Notes: generated by a model not told the origin, from the sequence alone. Counted from the stretch's first letter, positions 1 through 12,308 are shown. The stretch: DNA of 64,000 nucleotides from Haematobia irritans (GCF_050003625.1 NC_134398.1:77718003-77782002); one strand, 5' to 3'. A program made the numbers and translations.

Positions 1-74
1 AATTTCACTAGTTTTTCGCATTTTTTTAATTTTGTATGGAGTTTCAACGCGAAAACCGAACAGAGTACCGGCCT

Positions 75-695
75 TTACCAAGAATAATAGCTATTCAAGA
101 AACATGGTTCCAAAAAGATATAACTCAGATATACAACATTCCTGGATACAATGCTATACATTGCTGTCGTCATGATGGATAAGGGGGCACATCTTTATAT
201 GTACGGGACAATCTAACATACACAGTTGAACTTTGTGAGAGTGAAAATTTCATTGAAGCTATAAGAATTTCGGTAGATGGAATTTTAGTAAAAGGAATTC
301 CGCTGAAATTTACTTCGTTTTACCGTTCCCCTAAATGCAATTTGGATGTATTTCTTTGGTATCTGGAAAACAAGTTGTGTGTTCCATGTCGTACTGCCTC
401 TATTGTTGTTGGAGACTCTAACATCGATCAACTGGATCCTAGTAGCTCGTCTGATATGTTCACTGTTCTTTCAAGTGTGGCCTACGAATCGTGTCATGCA
501 TTAGTTTCTCGTCCACGTAGCAAGAAATCACTTGATCATGTATATAGCAATATTGAAAACAGAATATGTGTTCATTCAATTGAATGTACCATAACAGATC
601 ACAACATCATATGGTGCAGAATGGAAGCTGTGGTTCAAAATAATAATGAAAAACAAGTACCAATGAGACACTATAATTATCGTAATATAACTTAA
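75..695 (+). pseudogene. LINE A endonuclease domain, broken
   Basis: Apurinic-type endonuclease. IIAIQETWF near 82 is the QET motif; then a stop (TAA near 179), SLYVRDNLTYTVE, VVGDSNID near 410 (GDFN-type motif) and ITDHNIIW near 592 (SDH-type motif). The open stretch 342-695 covers the second half. At least one in-frame stop, so non-functional. Confidence 0.75.
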
Positions 696-719
696 AATAT
701 TCGGAATAATATAGCCAAT

Positions 720-1460
720 TATAATCTTACTGGAGATCCATCTCTTGATATGGAAAACATTACTTTTCCTATTTCCGATATAATTTCAGAAAACACAACC
801 TTTGAACAAGTTCAAGGATTTTCGAAATCGATGATAACTCCATGGGAAAATAATCAGCTGCTTTTACTTAGAAAATATAAAGAAAAATTATTGAAGAGAA
901 GAAGAAAACGTGGAATGGATAGAAATACCGAGTTTGTTTTGAAACGTATTAGTCGAATCATAAAAATTGCCAGTAAAGAAAGTATGAACTCTTACTTGAG
1001 AAGCTAAGCCAAAATCCTAGGGAATCTTGGAATTTTTTGAATAAATATTTGGGAAGTAAAAAGGAGCAAACCATTAAATTTAAAACTGATTCAAATGGAT
1101 TAATAGTGGATGATAAGCTGAAATGCAATATTTTTAACGATTATTTCTTAAATATTCCAAAAATTTTAAAACAAAATATAGTTTATGATGATGGTGACAA
1201 CTTCAACAAATTCGGAACGCTAAAACAATGTTTGTCAAGATTTTCTTTTAATGACATAAGCAGCAATGATATTATGGATTTAATTAGAAATATGAACTGC
1301 GCTAAAAGTCCAGGTCATGATGGAATCTCGGGAAAGGTATTGAATCTGTCATATATATTCAATAGAATGATAAATAAATCTATATATCCTGAAGTACTAA
1401 AGCTGGCTAAAATAGTACCAATACCAAAATCTGCCAATGCCGAAAAAGCTTCTGATTTTA
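720..1460 (+). pseudogene. LINE A linker and first part of reverse transcriptase
   Basis: The stretches 750-1007 and 1037-1467 continue the LINE protein with frameshifts. NCAKSPGHDGISGKVLN near 1305 and KIVPIPKSANAEKASDFRP near 1405 are typical RT palm-entry motifs (SPGxDGI and PIPKS...FRP). The reading frame is cut at FRP by SINE insertion at 1467 and resumes as RPIALLPLFDKIYEKLL from about 1825. Confidence 0.8.
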
Positions 1461-1467
1461 GGCCAAT

Positions 1468-1821
1468 GGTTAGGTTAGGCTAGGTTATGTGGCAGCCCGA
1501 TGTATTAGGCACACTTAGACTATTCAGTCCATTGTGATACCACAGTGGTGAACTTCTCTCTTATCACTGAGTGCTGCCCGATTCCATGTTAAGCTCAATG
1601 ACAAGGGACCTCCTTTTTATAGCCGAGTCCGAACGGCGTTCCACATTCCAGTGAAACCACTTAGAGAAGCTTTGAAACCCTCTGAAATGTCACCAGCATC
1701 ACTGAGGTGGGATAATCCACCGCTGAAAAACTTTTTGGTGTTCGGTCGTAGCAGGAATCGAACCCACGACCTTGTGTATGCAAGGCGGGCATGCTAACCA
1801 TTGCACCACGGTGGCTCCCAT
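1468..1821 (-). mobile_element. tRNA-derived SINE, copy 1
   Basis: Full-length minus-strand SINE. Its tRNA-like head is at the high-coordinate end (B box on the minus strand, ggttcgattcc, near 1748-1758), followed by a tRNA-unrelated body ending in ctaacctaacc. It is flanked by a 12-bp target duplication ttttaggccaat at 1456-1467 and 1822-1833. Inserted into the LINE A reverse transcriptase. Confidence 0.85.
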
Positions 1822-1922
1822 TTTTAGGCCAATAGCATTATTACCATTATTTGATAAAATATATGAAAAGTTATTACATAAACAACTGTAAACTTATTTC
1901 GAACTGACTGGACAATTATATC

Positions 1923-2472
1923 TGTTTATTCTCCATGATTTATTTATTTTGTTTTGGCAAAATAAAATAAATCTCTAATAGAATAAAAAATTAAAACCTG
2001 CTGCCCCTTTCATTCTTTCTATATTGCAGGCAATCCAAAGGTAGTAATTCATACGTCAGGTATTGAATGACACGCGCAAGAACATTTCCCTTGCGTATGC
2101 TATTCAAGCCACCAGCCAAATGATATGAAATTCAACACCGGTCATTGGCTTCATATGGAAAAAGAATTTAACTCCAGCATAAGCAATTCCGGCAAATAAT
2201 TAGACTATGTTATTTTTCTTTTACTTTTGTTGTTTACTTGTATTAACTATTAGTATATAAGGCAGAAGAAATTTAATAAAAATGATCACTACGATTAAAC
2301 CTCTTGCTGTTTTAATTGGCGTGATTGTATTCTTTCTTGGTGTACCACCGAGTAAAGAATTTTAAACTACCCTTCAAAGAAAGTTCTGGTGTACTACCAG
2401 GACTATCATTAAACCATTTATTCTGGTGTACCACCAGAATATACGCTGAGCAAACGAGCTCAAGCATTAACA
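1923..2472 (+). repeat. Pao A 5' LTR
   Basis: 550 bp, starting tgtttattctccatg and ending caagcattaaca. It has a TATA-like agtatataaggc near 2249 and is about 97-98% identical by eye to 10272-10821. The differences are scattered substitutions, implying a fairly young insertion. Confidence 0.92.
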
Positions 2473-2475
2473 TTT

Positions 2476-2491
2476 TGGCGACCGTGACAGG
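2476..2491 (+). promoter_or_regulatory. Pao A primer-binding site
   Basis: tggcgaccgtgacagg lies four bases after the 5' LTR. It resembles the primer-binding site of other BEL/Pao elements, as I recall. The matching tRNA was not determined. Confidence 0.6.
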
Positions 2492-2870
2492 ACCCTTTGT
2501 GCCTGCAACTACTCATCAGGACCCTTTGTACCTCCAACTTCTCATCAGGACCATTTGTGCCTGCAACCACTCATCAGTACCCTTTGTGCCTGCAACTACT
2601 CATAAGGACCCTTTATACCTCCAACTTCTCATCAGGACCCTTTGTGCCTGCAACCACTCATCAGGACCCTTTGTGCCTGCAACTACTCATCAGGACCCTT
2701 TGTACCTCCAACTTCTCATCGGGACCCTTCGTGCCTGCAACCACTCATCAGGACCCTTTGTGCCTACAATACCCATTGTGCCTATAACTACTCAACAGGA
2801 CCTTCGTTCCTATCAGGACCTTCGTCTCTACAATTAATCAACAGGACCTTTGCTCCTATAACCTATAACA
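2490..2870 (+). repeat. 29-bp minisatellite in the Pao A leader
   Basis: About nine clean copies of a 29-bp unit (ggaccctttgtgcctgcaac plus tactcatca) between the primer-binding site and the gag ATG, then degenerate copies to about 2870. Units alternate between cctgcaac and cctccaac versions, so a 58-87 bp higher-order pattern is visible. Open frames over it arise from the repeat and are not taken as genes. Confidence 0.9.
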
Positions 2871-2886
2871 GTCAACTTTCGTTACG

Positions 2887-4512
2887 ATGGAAACTCAGAT
2901 TGAGCTCCTGCGACAGCTGAAGGATATCGGCGAAGGCATCGCCAATTTCATCAGAAATATTAAGAAAGATCCAAAAAGCCGAAAGACCACCGCATATTAC
3001 CAAGTCCGACTGGCTAGGCTCAATGCCGCCTGGAAAGAATTCGAAGAAGCGGACAACCAGCTACGATGCTCAGAGGTTGTCGCTCCGTCCAGCGAATACT
3101 TCGTTTCCGGTTATTATGACAAGATCAAAAGCATGGCCTTGGAATGTATAAAATTATTGGAACATGAGCTCATCGAGAAAGTCCCAACATCAGACGCAAA
3201 GAACCCTCCAAACGTACAATCCTTACATACGGAGAACGAACAGGTGGGTGCCACTAGCGGTCACGACGGTCTTATTAGCCGTTCGTTGGCCAAAATGGAA
3301 GCCATGAGTCGGCAACTAGAAGGTTTGCAAGTTAGTGGCCAGGAGAGAACCTACTATGAGGTGAAAATGGCCACAATAAACCGTCTATGGCAACAGATAG
3401 AGTGCCTCAACGACGATGTTCTAGACAAGTACCCAGAGCTACTCGGGTACGATACTGCAAAATACATCTGGCTCGAGAAAGAGGCCCAGGCAGCAGTTAT
3501 CCAACTCTCTAGTGCCAGCAGGGACTCAACCTTCTCCAACCCGGAAGTTGTGTCCCGATCAACTTCTTTACCACTGCCTGCAGTCACTATCTTCAAATTC
3601 GATGGTGACTATATGAAATGGATATCATTTTCGAATCTCTTCACAAAAATGATCCATGAGCAGAAAATCCCAAATGCTCACTAGATGTGGTACTTGAAAA
3701 ACCACGTAATAGGCGAAGCAGCAAGCCTTATTGCGCACCTTGCCATAACAGAAGACAATTATCCCACGGCATGGCAATTGTTGGAACATCGTTATAACAA
3801 CAAGAGGGTTATGGCAGCCACGGCAATCCAAAGGCTACTCGATCAACCCTCAGGTGCTGGAACTTTAAGTGCCCTCAAGCGATTACATGACACAACAAAA
3901 CAATGTTTGGCAGCTCTCTCCAACATGGGACTCCAGACTTCGTCATGGGATCCACTTTTAATCCACCTCCTCGTTAAAAAGTTGGATAAAGGTGTTCATA
4001 GTCAATATGAACAAATGATCAAAAATCCAAAGGAACTGCAAACCATAAGCGACTTCCTATCGTTCTTGGAGAACTATTTTCATACTTTGGAAGCAATGGG
4101 TGTAAAGGAAAAAACCTCTATCAATAGCTCCAAAAATTGCGCCCTGACTTCCCATCCAAGTCCTGAAAGCCGACATTGTATTATCTGTAAGAAGGACTTT
4201 CACCAATTATACCGATGCCAGGAATTCGCTCTACTCAGCACAAAACACTGCCTCAATCTTGCACTGGGACAGAAGTTATGTGTGAATTGCTTTAGCAGCA
4301 GACATTCCACGAAACAATGCAAGAATTTAGGCCGCTGCAAAAAATGTGGGAGAAAGCACAATACACTCGTTCACCTTGAACAATCTCCCACGCAACCCTC
4401 TAAATCCTCAAGTAAATCAATCAAGGGAGATCAAATGGAACACCCCAAAACACCAGAATCAGCAACAACTTCCAACCAATCCACTGCGGCTTCGCTACCC
4501 CTTCCGTTATAG
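2887..4512 (+). pseudogene. Pao A gag
   Basis: Starts at ATG 2887 (METQIELLRQLKDIG). One frame runs to 4512 but is cut by an in-frame TAG at 3682 (IPNAH, stop, MWYLKNHV). The part around MWYLKNHVIGEAASLI is typical of BEL/Pao gag (DUF1759-like). Cysteine-rich knuckles follow near 4165-4370 (CIICKKDFHQLYRC, CVNCFSSRHSTKQC, CKKCGRKHN). Another stop at 4510 separates it from the protease. Confidence 0.88.
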
Positions 4513-5195
4513 CTGAAAGTTTGGCCTTAAACTCTGAATCTCAAAGGCCCTATATTCTACTAGGAACCGCATTGGTCAAGATTAAGGCGAATGGTCTGGA
4601 AACCGAATGCAAAGCAATACTCGACTCGGGATCTCAAGTCAACCTAATTACGGAAAGATTAGTAGCACGACTGGGTCTACCAAGTAGACCTACGACTATG
4701 TCAATTAGTGGTATAGGAAGAAATCGGACCAAGTTTCAACACAGAGTGAACATTTCGCTCCAGTCAAGATACAACAATTTCTCATCACGCTTGGAGGCAT
4801 TCGTACTTCCCCAAATAATTACTCCCCAACCTGCTCAATTTATCCATATTGATAAATGGCAAATTCCCAAGAATGTAACGCTGGCAGACCCTACCTTCAA
4901 CCGCCCAGGCAAAATCGACATCCTATTAGGCGCAGAATATTATCATCAGCTACTCGCTATTGGACAAATCCAACTAGGAGACAACCTTCCAATCTTGCAA
5001 AACACAACACTTGGGTGGATAGCATCAGGGAAGGTATTTGATCAACATTTGCAAACATCAATATGTGGAGTACTAACGGATGAAGATAGCATGAATCAGA
5101 CAATCGAACAATTTTGGAAACTGGAAGAAGTCGATAATACACAGAAGCAATTATCGATATATGACGCACAGTGTGAAGCTCACTTTAATCAGTGA
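4513..5195 (+). pseudogene. Pao A aspartic protease
   Basis: Continues in the gag frame after a single stop. CKAILDSGSQVNLIT near 4610 is the retropepsin active site (DSG), and ILLGAEYYHQLL near 4920 is the second conserved block (the ILLG-type motif). The frame ends at a TGA at 5193; the RT lies in another frame, so a frameshift is present. Confidence 0.85.
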
Positions 5196-6155
5196 CAAAG
5201 AAGGAAGATTCATCGTACGGCTCCCGTTTTGTGCCGAACCAAGCTCTTTAGGAGATTCACACAGTCTCGCTTTCAACCGTTTCCTATCATTGGAACGGCG
5301 ACTATCCAAAGACATTACTTTAAAACAACAATATATACAGTTTATGAAGGAATACGAAGCACTAGGCCATATGACTAAAGTCAACATAGACAATGTGACA
5401 GGAGCAAAATATTTTATTCCCCACCACTGCGTCCTGAACGACCTGAAAGCAGCACCACTACACTCCGAGTAGTATTCGATGCTTCAACAAAAACATCCTC
5501 TGGAAAGTCACGGAACGATGTTTTATATACTGTCCCAACACTACAGAATGATCTGTTTGCTATTCTGCTACGCTTCAGATTGCCACGTGACTGAGCAGCA
5601 GAACTGCGTTTCGTGTTTACCACAGACATAGAAAAAATGTTTCGTCATATACTGATACATACTAGAGACAGACCATATCAGATTATCCTGTGGCGGAACA
5701 ATACCACCGAACCTATCAACTACTTCACATTAAATACCGTTACATGCGGAACCCGACCAGCCCCCTATCTGGCAATAAGATGCTTGAAAGAAATAAGCAG
5801 GGAAAATAAGATGCATTTTCCTTTAGCAGCCAGTTTTTTGGAAAAGAACTTCTATGTGGATGATGGCCTGGGCGGAGCAGACAGCTTGAATACAGCTTTG
5901 GAAATCCAGCGCCAACTGCAACAAGTCATGACGCAATACGGAATTAATTTACGAAAGTGGAGTGCCAATCACATCCATCTGCTTCATAACATTCCGGAGT
6001 GCGACCAAGAAGTTAGCCCGGACTTCAGCACAGATGACACCAATTATACCAAAACTTTGGGATTGGCCTGGTTACCCAAAGCTGACCAACTTAAAGTAAA
6101 GGTCAACCTAGCGCCAATCAGGTCAGTGAGGTTTGCTATCTCCTGTAGTCGTTAG
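5161..6155 (+). pseudogene. Pao A reverse transcriptase
   Basis: The N-terminal part is at 5161-5472 (GRFIVRLPF, HHCVLN), the palm at 5613-6155. VVFDAS near 5472, FTTDIEKMF near 5611 and FYVDDGLGG near 5850 are the catalytic motifs. Frameshifts near 5465 and an in-frame stop near 5593 break it. The C-terminal end joins RNase H after another frameshift near 6140. Confidence 0.88.
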
Positions 6156-7680
6156 GGCAAAAATCTTTGTCCAAGAACTGTGGAATCTAAATCTTTCATG
6201 GGATGAAGCTGTACCTTCAGAATTCGACTATCGATGGCGAAACTTTAGAGAGAGCCTCAAGTCACTTGAAACCTTTCCCGTTCACCGACATGTCTATAAG
6301 GGACATATTTCTCAAAACACTCAGCTCCACATCTTCAGCGACGCATCAGAAAAGGCATTCGGGGCAGCAGTATACATTAGAACAATCTTACCGAATAAGA
6401 TTATACTTGTAAACCTCCTTTGTGCGAAATCCCGAGTAGCACCCCTTAAACAACAAACGCTTCCAAGGCTAGAATTGTGCGCTGCACAGCTGGGAGCCAA
6501 CTTGGCGGTTAAAGTTAAGAGCGATTTAGACATGATGACAACACCCACTTACTACCGGACTGATTCCACAATAGTGTTAAATTGGATCAACTCAAGATCA
6601 TCCTCCTTTCACACCTTTGTCGCTAATCGTATTGCTTCAATTCAAGACAACACGACTCCTGAACAATGGAGACACGTTAGTTCCAAGGATAACCCAGCAG
6701 ATATCATATCTAGGGGATCAGAACCACATCAGTTAAAACAAACGACTCAATGGATGCTTGGACCATTCTTTCTTCACGGAGACGAGAAACATTGGCCTCC
6801 TGCGTTTATACCTTCTCCTGATTCGATTAGCACTGAACGAAAGCAGAACCTCCACAACCTAATGTTGGCCGTTGATGCAGAAAACTTTTTGTACAAAATA
6901 AATCACAGGAATTCCTTGAAGACACTACAAAGAATTGTTGCTTATGTTCTGAGATTTATTAAAAATTCCAAAACCCGTAAAGAAAACCGACAAAACAGGC
7001 CAACCCTCACTCCCTTTGAACTTCACGATTCTCTTATTGTCATAGTTCGTATCGCACAGCATTCTAACTTCAAAGAAGACATTTTACAACTGGAGAAGCA
7101 TAGAGAACTTAAAGGCTCAAGTCAAATCAAAAGTTTGTCGCCGTTCTTGGACGAACATACAGTTTTAAGAGTTGGAGGTAGACTAGAAGAATCGACTTTG
7201 AGTTTTAATGCCAAACATCCCATGCTTTTGCCATTCAATGACCCAATAAGTCGACTAATCTTCGAATCGTTACATAAGGAAAATAAGCATTGCGGACCTA
7301 CCGCACTCCTTGCTACGGTGAGACAACGCTTCTGGCCCATCAAAGGAAAACATTTGGCTCGTGAAACTGTTCACAAATGTATTCAATGTGCAAGATCAAA
7401 ACCAAAGCTTCTGAAACAAATTATGGGAAATTTGCCAGAAACAAGAGTAACGCCTGCAAGGCCCTTCATAAACGCAGGGGTAGATTATTACGGACCAATC
7501 TGGGTACATTTCAAAACAAGAGGAAAACGACCTCAGAAAGCATATCTTGCGATATTTTGCTGCTTTTCAACAAAAGCGGTTCATCTAGAACTTGTAACGG
7601 ATCTTACAACCGATGCCTTTATTGGGGCGTTGAAAAGATTTATTGGCCGAAGAGGCCATTGCCAAAAAACTATATTGTGA
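6133..7680 (+). pseudogene. Pao A RNase H and integrase N-terminal half
   Basis: A 515-codon open stretch. LHIFSDASEKAFGAAVYI near 6330 starts RNase H, LPRLELCAAQLGA near 6465 and YRTDSTIVLNWI near 6555 follow, then a WRHVSSKDNPADIISRG connection. Integrase zinc-binding (HCGPTALLATVRQRFW, CIQCARSKP) is near 7290-7400 and the first catalytic part is near 7480 (NAGVDYYGPIW). The frame breaks at 7680 near the second catalytic residue. Confidence 0.9.
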
Positions 7681-8400
7681 TAACGCTACCAACTTCGTGG
7701 GAGCAGTTGATTTTTTGCGCAGAGCTGTCAACCTCGTTATTCTCAACGACAGCTCAAGAAAAAATACAACGAGAATGCGCAACTAGAAGCATTACTTTCC
7801 ACTTTATACCGCCGCGATCTCCTCATTTCGGTGGACTTTGGGAAGCAGCTGTAAAATCCGCTAAAGGTCTTCTGATAAAGGAAATATCGAGTGCATCCCT
7901 GACTTATGAAGAAATGGAGACCATTGTCATAGAGGTTGAAGCGATGCTAAACTCTAGGCCAATAGCACCACTACCAAATAATCCTAATGACGCTGCTGCA
8001 TTGACTCCGGGCCATTTTTTGATTGGAGAACCCCTAACTGCTCAAGTAGACGTCACAGCCCAAGCAACATCATCAACCTTGGCAAAACGATGGGAGTTAG
8101 TATCCCGAATAAAACACCAATAAAAAAAGATGGTCCCAGGAATATCTCAATGAACTCCAGCAGCGTAATAAATGGCAAACTGCATCCCAAAATCTGCAAT
8201 TGGGCACTATAGTCGCAATTAAAGATAACTTGCCTGTCATGAACTGGCGACTTGGTAAAGTCATTGAAACTTATCCAGGGTCAGATGGTCTGGTAAGGAC
8301 AGCCGCAGTAAAAACCTCAAGCGGTATCATTAAGCGAGCCATCCACCTACTCGCTCCTCTCCCTCTAGAACAAACTAACGACGAAAAAGGAGGTAACTCA
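7676..8400 (+). pseudogene. Pao A integrase C-terminal half
   Basis: DNATNFVGA near 7680 lies in one frame, then FIPPRSPHFGGLWEAAVKS near 7802 in another; the latter is the conserved glutamate region of BEL/Pao integrase. AMLNSRPIAPL and GHFLIGEPL follow. A stop at 8121 and a frame change lead to the C-terminal tail NWRLGKVIETYPGSDGLVR near 8240, typical of DUF5641. Confidence 0.88.
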
Positions 8401-8484
8401 CTTCCGCTCAGCCGCAGCGCCGCATCTAGCGACAAAGATAATGGTTCACCACCTCCAAAACGTGCTAACCTTCCCACAACCAGC

Positions 8485-10181
8485 ATGCTAGTGATTCTAG
8501 CATTATTCCTCCCACTAGTGATGTGCCAACAAGTTACCTATACTCCGATTAAAGGCAACCCTGGTATACATTTTGAGTGTATTGGTAACATTAAGCCAAT
8601 TCTATCAGAATGGAAGCTGCTGATATATTTCGAACTGGCACCTCTTCATAAGGAACTGCAGCTCTTCATCAACGGAACCAATGCCTTAGCGAAAACATGC
8701 AATCACTCACATTCAGCGATCAATGTAGTGACCTAATAACCCATTTCTACAATATCCAGAAAGATTTGCCAGCCACTCCAGAAAATCTCGGTCTACGGAA
8801 GAAACGAGGGGCAATAGATATAGTCGGCAACGTAGCAAATTCATTATTTGGTGTTCTGGACTCAAATTATGCTGAGAAAATGTCAGGAACAATCAATATT
8901 ATTAAAACCAACGAAGCTCGACTGCAAGGCCTACTGCGGAACCAAACATCATTTCTGGACTCTACCCTTAATCTCATGAAGCATTCTGAAGCTCGGACAC
9001 AGGAGGGTTTTGAAAAAATAAATTTTAAAATAAACAGACTCATGAATCTCACAAACAACGAAAATATATACCGCTCTCAACTCATCTTATCGCTCAGTAT
9101 CCAGTTAATCCTAATTGAAAATAACTTGCAAAAAATGCATGCTTCCATGACGGATTTGTTGGCTGACACTCATCATGGTCGGATCAGCCCGCTTCTACTA
9201 ACTCCACAACAATTTGCTGCCGAGGTAGCTAATATAAAGGCTAACCTACCGCAAGATTTAACACTACCAGTAGTAGATATAATACACTTATATGGGATCG
9301 CAACAGCTCATGCCTCAATATCGAACGACCATATCATCTGCACCTTGTTCATTCCATTGTCAAACCAGGATGAATATGACCTATTTTACCTTACACCAGT
9401 TCCACAAGTGGTAAATAATACTCTAGTAGCCCTCATGCCGACATCAGAAATGATAGCCTTTAATCCTCATCGTGATCAATATTTTCCAATGGATGACATC
9501 AAACTACTTGACTGCAGCTCACTGGATCACAACACCCTTTTATGCCCAAATATCCAAGCAGTTTACCATAAAGGTGCGTCGATTTGTAGCTGCGAAGTCC
9601 ATCTATTCAATAACGAATCTGACCCTAGCTGCAATATCGAAGTATTATCTAACCACAATGTGTGGTATCAACTGTTCAAGAAAAATCAATGGCTGTTTGC
9701 AACTGATTCATAACTAAAATTAAGTACAGTCTGTAATGGTAAAAGCAGCTATCAGCCTTTACAGGGTACTGGAATATTAACACTGCCAGCAGGTTGCACA
9801 ATGAAAAATGAGATGATTACTATCAACAGCCACCAAACTATCACATCGACCCTACACCAGTCCAGTTCAGACAATGAGATGTCATTCTTCAATACACTAC
9901 CTAACATGGAAAATATAACGCAAGCGTTCATTCACCGCTCAAGTTTAGAAGAAATAAATCGTTTGCAGGCAGAAGTGAAGGCACAACTACGTGAAATTCC
10001 AACAACCTCAACTTACCATGCAGTTCATAGCCTGACCGTTAGCTACTGTGGATTAGGACTTATTCTAATCGTTGTTGTGGTCCTACTAATAAAGTGCATT
10101 TTTAAGAAAAGGGCCAACATGCATATATCACCACAGCCTGCTCCAAGATCAACATGGGACATTTCAGTGGACCCATCCTAA
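8485..10181 (+). pseudogene. Pao A envelope-like glycoprotein ORF, broken
   Basis: An env-like region after pol. ATG at 8485 opens a hydrophobic signal-like stretch (MLVILALFLPLVMC). A frameshift near 8700-8736 moves to a 338-codon stretch with a basic furin-type site LRKKR near 8796 followed by a GAIDIVGNVANSLFGVLD fusion-region-like segment. Another break at 9711 leads to 9801-10181, which has a hydrophobic anchor (LGLILIVVVVLLIKCIF) and a short basic tail. Layout resembles insect errantivirus env and baculovirus F-type proteins. N-glycosylation-type sites (NGT, NQT, NNT) are present. Two frame breaks; function lost or sequence errors. Confidence 0.75.
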
Positions 10182-10271
10182 CTAAAACCTACTACGTAAC
10201 CGGAATTAGCTTATGCAAGCCTTTCAAAATTATTCACAAACCCCCAACCCCCCCCCCTAGGGGCCGTAATA

Positions 10272-10821
10272 TGTTTATTCTCCATGATTTATTTATTTTG
10301 TTTTGGCAAAATAAAATAAATCTCTAATAGAATAAAAATTTAAAACCTGCTGCCCCTTTCATTCTTTCTATATTGCAGCCAATCCAAAGGTAGTAATTCA
10401 TACGTCAGGTATTGGATGGCACGCGCAAGAACATTTCCCTTGCGTATGCTATTCAATCCACCAGCCAAATGATATGAAATTCAACACCGGTCATTGGCTT
10501 CATATGGAAAAAGAATTTAACTGCAGAATAAGCAATTCCGGCAAATAATTAGACTATGTTATTTTTCTTTTACTTTTGTTGTTTACTTGTATTAACTATT
10601 AGTATATAAGGCAAAAGAAATTTAATAAAAATGATCATTACGATTAAACCTCTTGCTGTTTTAATTGGCGTGATTGTATTCTTTCTTGGTGTACCACCGA
10701 GTAAAGAATTTTAAACTCCCCTTCAAAGAAAGTTCTGGTGTACTACCAGGACTATCATTAAAACATTTATTCTGGTGTACCACCAGAATATACGATGAGC
10801 AAACGAGCTCAAGCATTAACA
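10272..10821 (+). repeat. Pao A 3' LTR
   Basis: 550 bp, matching 1923-2472 with about a dozen differences. It is preceded by a C-rich tract and taggggccgtaata. Downstream the LINE A frame resumes immediately (FGFKKGSGTQEAV). Confidence 0.92.
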
Positions 10822-12017
10822 ATATTTGGATTTAAAAAAGGCAGTGGTACACAAGAAGCTGTAGTTAATATTGTAAATACTATTTGTGATGGTTTCGATG
10901 CAAGCTTTGGTGGAGTTGGTGCAGTTTTTTATGACCTGTCAAAAGCATTTGACCTAGTTGATCATAATATACTATTGTCGAAATTGCCATATTATGGAAT
11001 TTGTGGAAGGGAACTGAAACTTTTAGAGAGTTATATTGTGAAAAGAAAACAATATGTCGAAATTAATGGAACAAGAGGAGACACAGGAACTGTTGAACAT
11101 GGGGTACCACAGGGAAGTGTTTTGGGACCGCTGTTGTTTACAGTATACCTTAACGATATTTCTAATTTAAATCTCAATGGGCAATTAATTATGTATGCTG
11201 ATGATATTGCTCTATTATACCCGTATAACCATGAGGCTATATTGAAAGGACAAATGGAACATGATGCCAATATTATTTCGGAATTTTGCAGAATTAACAA
11301 ACTTATAATTGACCCGAACAAGACAAAATTAATGCGTTTTCGACCTCGATGCCCACCAGTTGAGGAAACATTTAATATAACGATTGGAGGTGTACGGATC
11401 TCTGAATGTAAATCAATGAAATATCTTGGTATTAATTTACAAAACAACTTAGCGTGGAATATGCATATGGAAGAGTTGAAGAAAAATGTGTCACCTGCTA
11501 TTGGCATGCTGCATAAATTTCTTAATGTGTTTAATGTAAAGACAAAACTTTTGCTATATAATTCTTTGATTCAAAGCCATTTAAATTACTTGGCAATAAT
11601 ATATGCTCACAAAAATAACATTCATTTGAGATCATTGCAAAAAACATAGAATAAGGCACTCAAAATTGTTTTCAATTTACCGATATTATACCCTACTTCG
11701 GAGTTATACAGCAATATTGCTAAAACAATTTTACCAGTGTATGGCGTATACAAATTTCAATTATTGACATATATGTTCAAGGCTAGTAATAATATCGGAC
11801 TGGGATCAATACAATTTCTCATAAATCAAACTGCATTCAATACCAGAAATAATACAAATTTAAAAGTCTAGAAGTGGCTAAACAGGGAATCGAGCATAGT
11901 GGATGTGTAGCATTTAACCGAATTCCCGATAATTTGAAGAATATATCAAGAATATCTACATTTAAAAGAGAAATAAAATCATTTTTATTACGTGATATGG
12001 AAATGCTTCTGATGTAA
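10822..12017 (+). pseudogene. LINE A reverse transcriptase, second part
   Basis: Continues the RT interrupted by Pao A. FGFKKGSGTQEAVVNI, VFYDLSKAFDLVDHNILL near 10927, GVPQGSVLGPLLFTVYLND near 11101 and MYADDIALL near 11190 (YADD catalytic box) are all present. A TAG at 11647 and a frameshift near 11870 follow; the C-terminal region ends at NRIPDNLKN...MLLM near 12016. Most of the palm is readable, but the gene is dead. Confidence 0.9.
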
Positions 12018-12064
12018 ATAGTTTTCATGTAAATTAAACTAAATTATTTTGAATTTTCAATGTA

Positions 12065-12308
12065 ATGCGCTTTACAGACTATCAGTTATTCCGGACGGAA
12101 TGTCGGTGTTTGTAAAGAATCTTACAGTGTGTCGGATCGATAGGACTTGTCGGCGATGACTAAATAATCGGTAAATGTGTTATCGATCCCACAAACATGC
12201 AGCAGTATCGATTATGCCTTCGGATTTAACTTATAATGTGCACAATATATGGGATATGTTCGACACGAGCACTGTCGTCCGGAATAACTGATAGTCTGTA
12301 AAGCGCAT
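12065..12308. mobile_element. 244-bp MITE with 33-bp perfect terminal inverted repeats
   Basis: 12065-12097 and 12276-12308 are exact reverse complements over 33 bp (starting atgcgctttacagactatca). The 178-bp interior has no ORF. It lies in the 3' UTR of LINE A. The superfamily is unknown because a target duplication is not clear; at most a 2-3 bp A/T duplication. Confidence 0.85.

Larger units (their letters stand above)
1923..10821 (+). mobile_element. BEL/Pao LTR retrotransposon with envelope-like ORF (Pao A)
   Basis: Complete 8.9-kb element: 550-bp LTRs (tg...ca) at both ends, primer-binding site next to the 5' LTR, gag, protease, RT, RNase H, integrase, then an env-like region. Domain order PR-RT-RH-IN and the YVDD box are BEL/Pao features. 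The flanking 5-mers atatc and atatt (4 of 5 identical) suggest a target duplication within LINE A. Several stops and frameshifts make it non-autonomous as it stands. Confidence 0.93.

Noticed and set aside
2497..2920. Overlapping open frames upstream of gag
   Set aside because: They arise from the 29-bp minisatellite, whose unit is stop-free in all forward frames.
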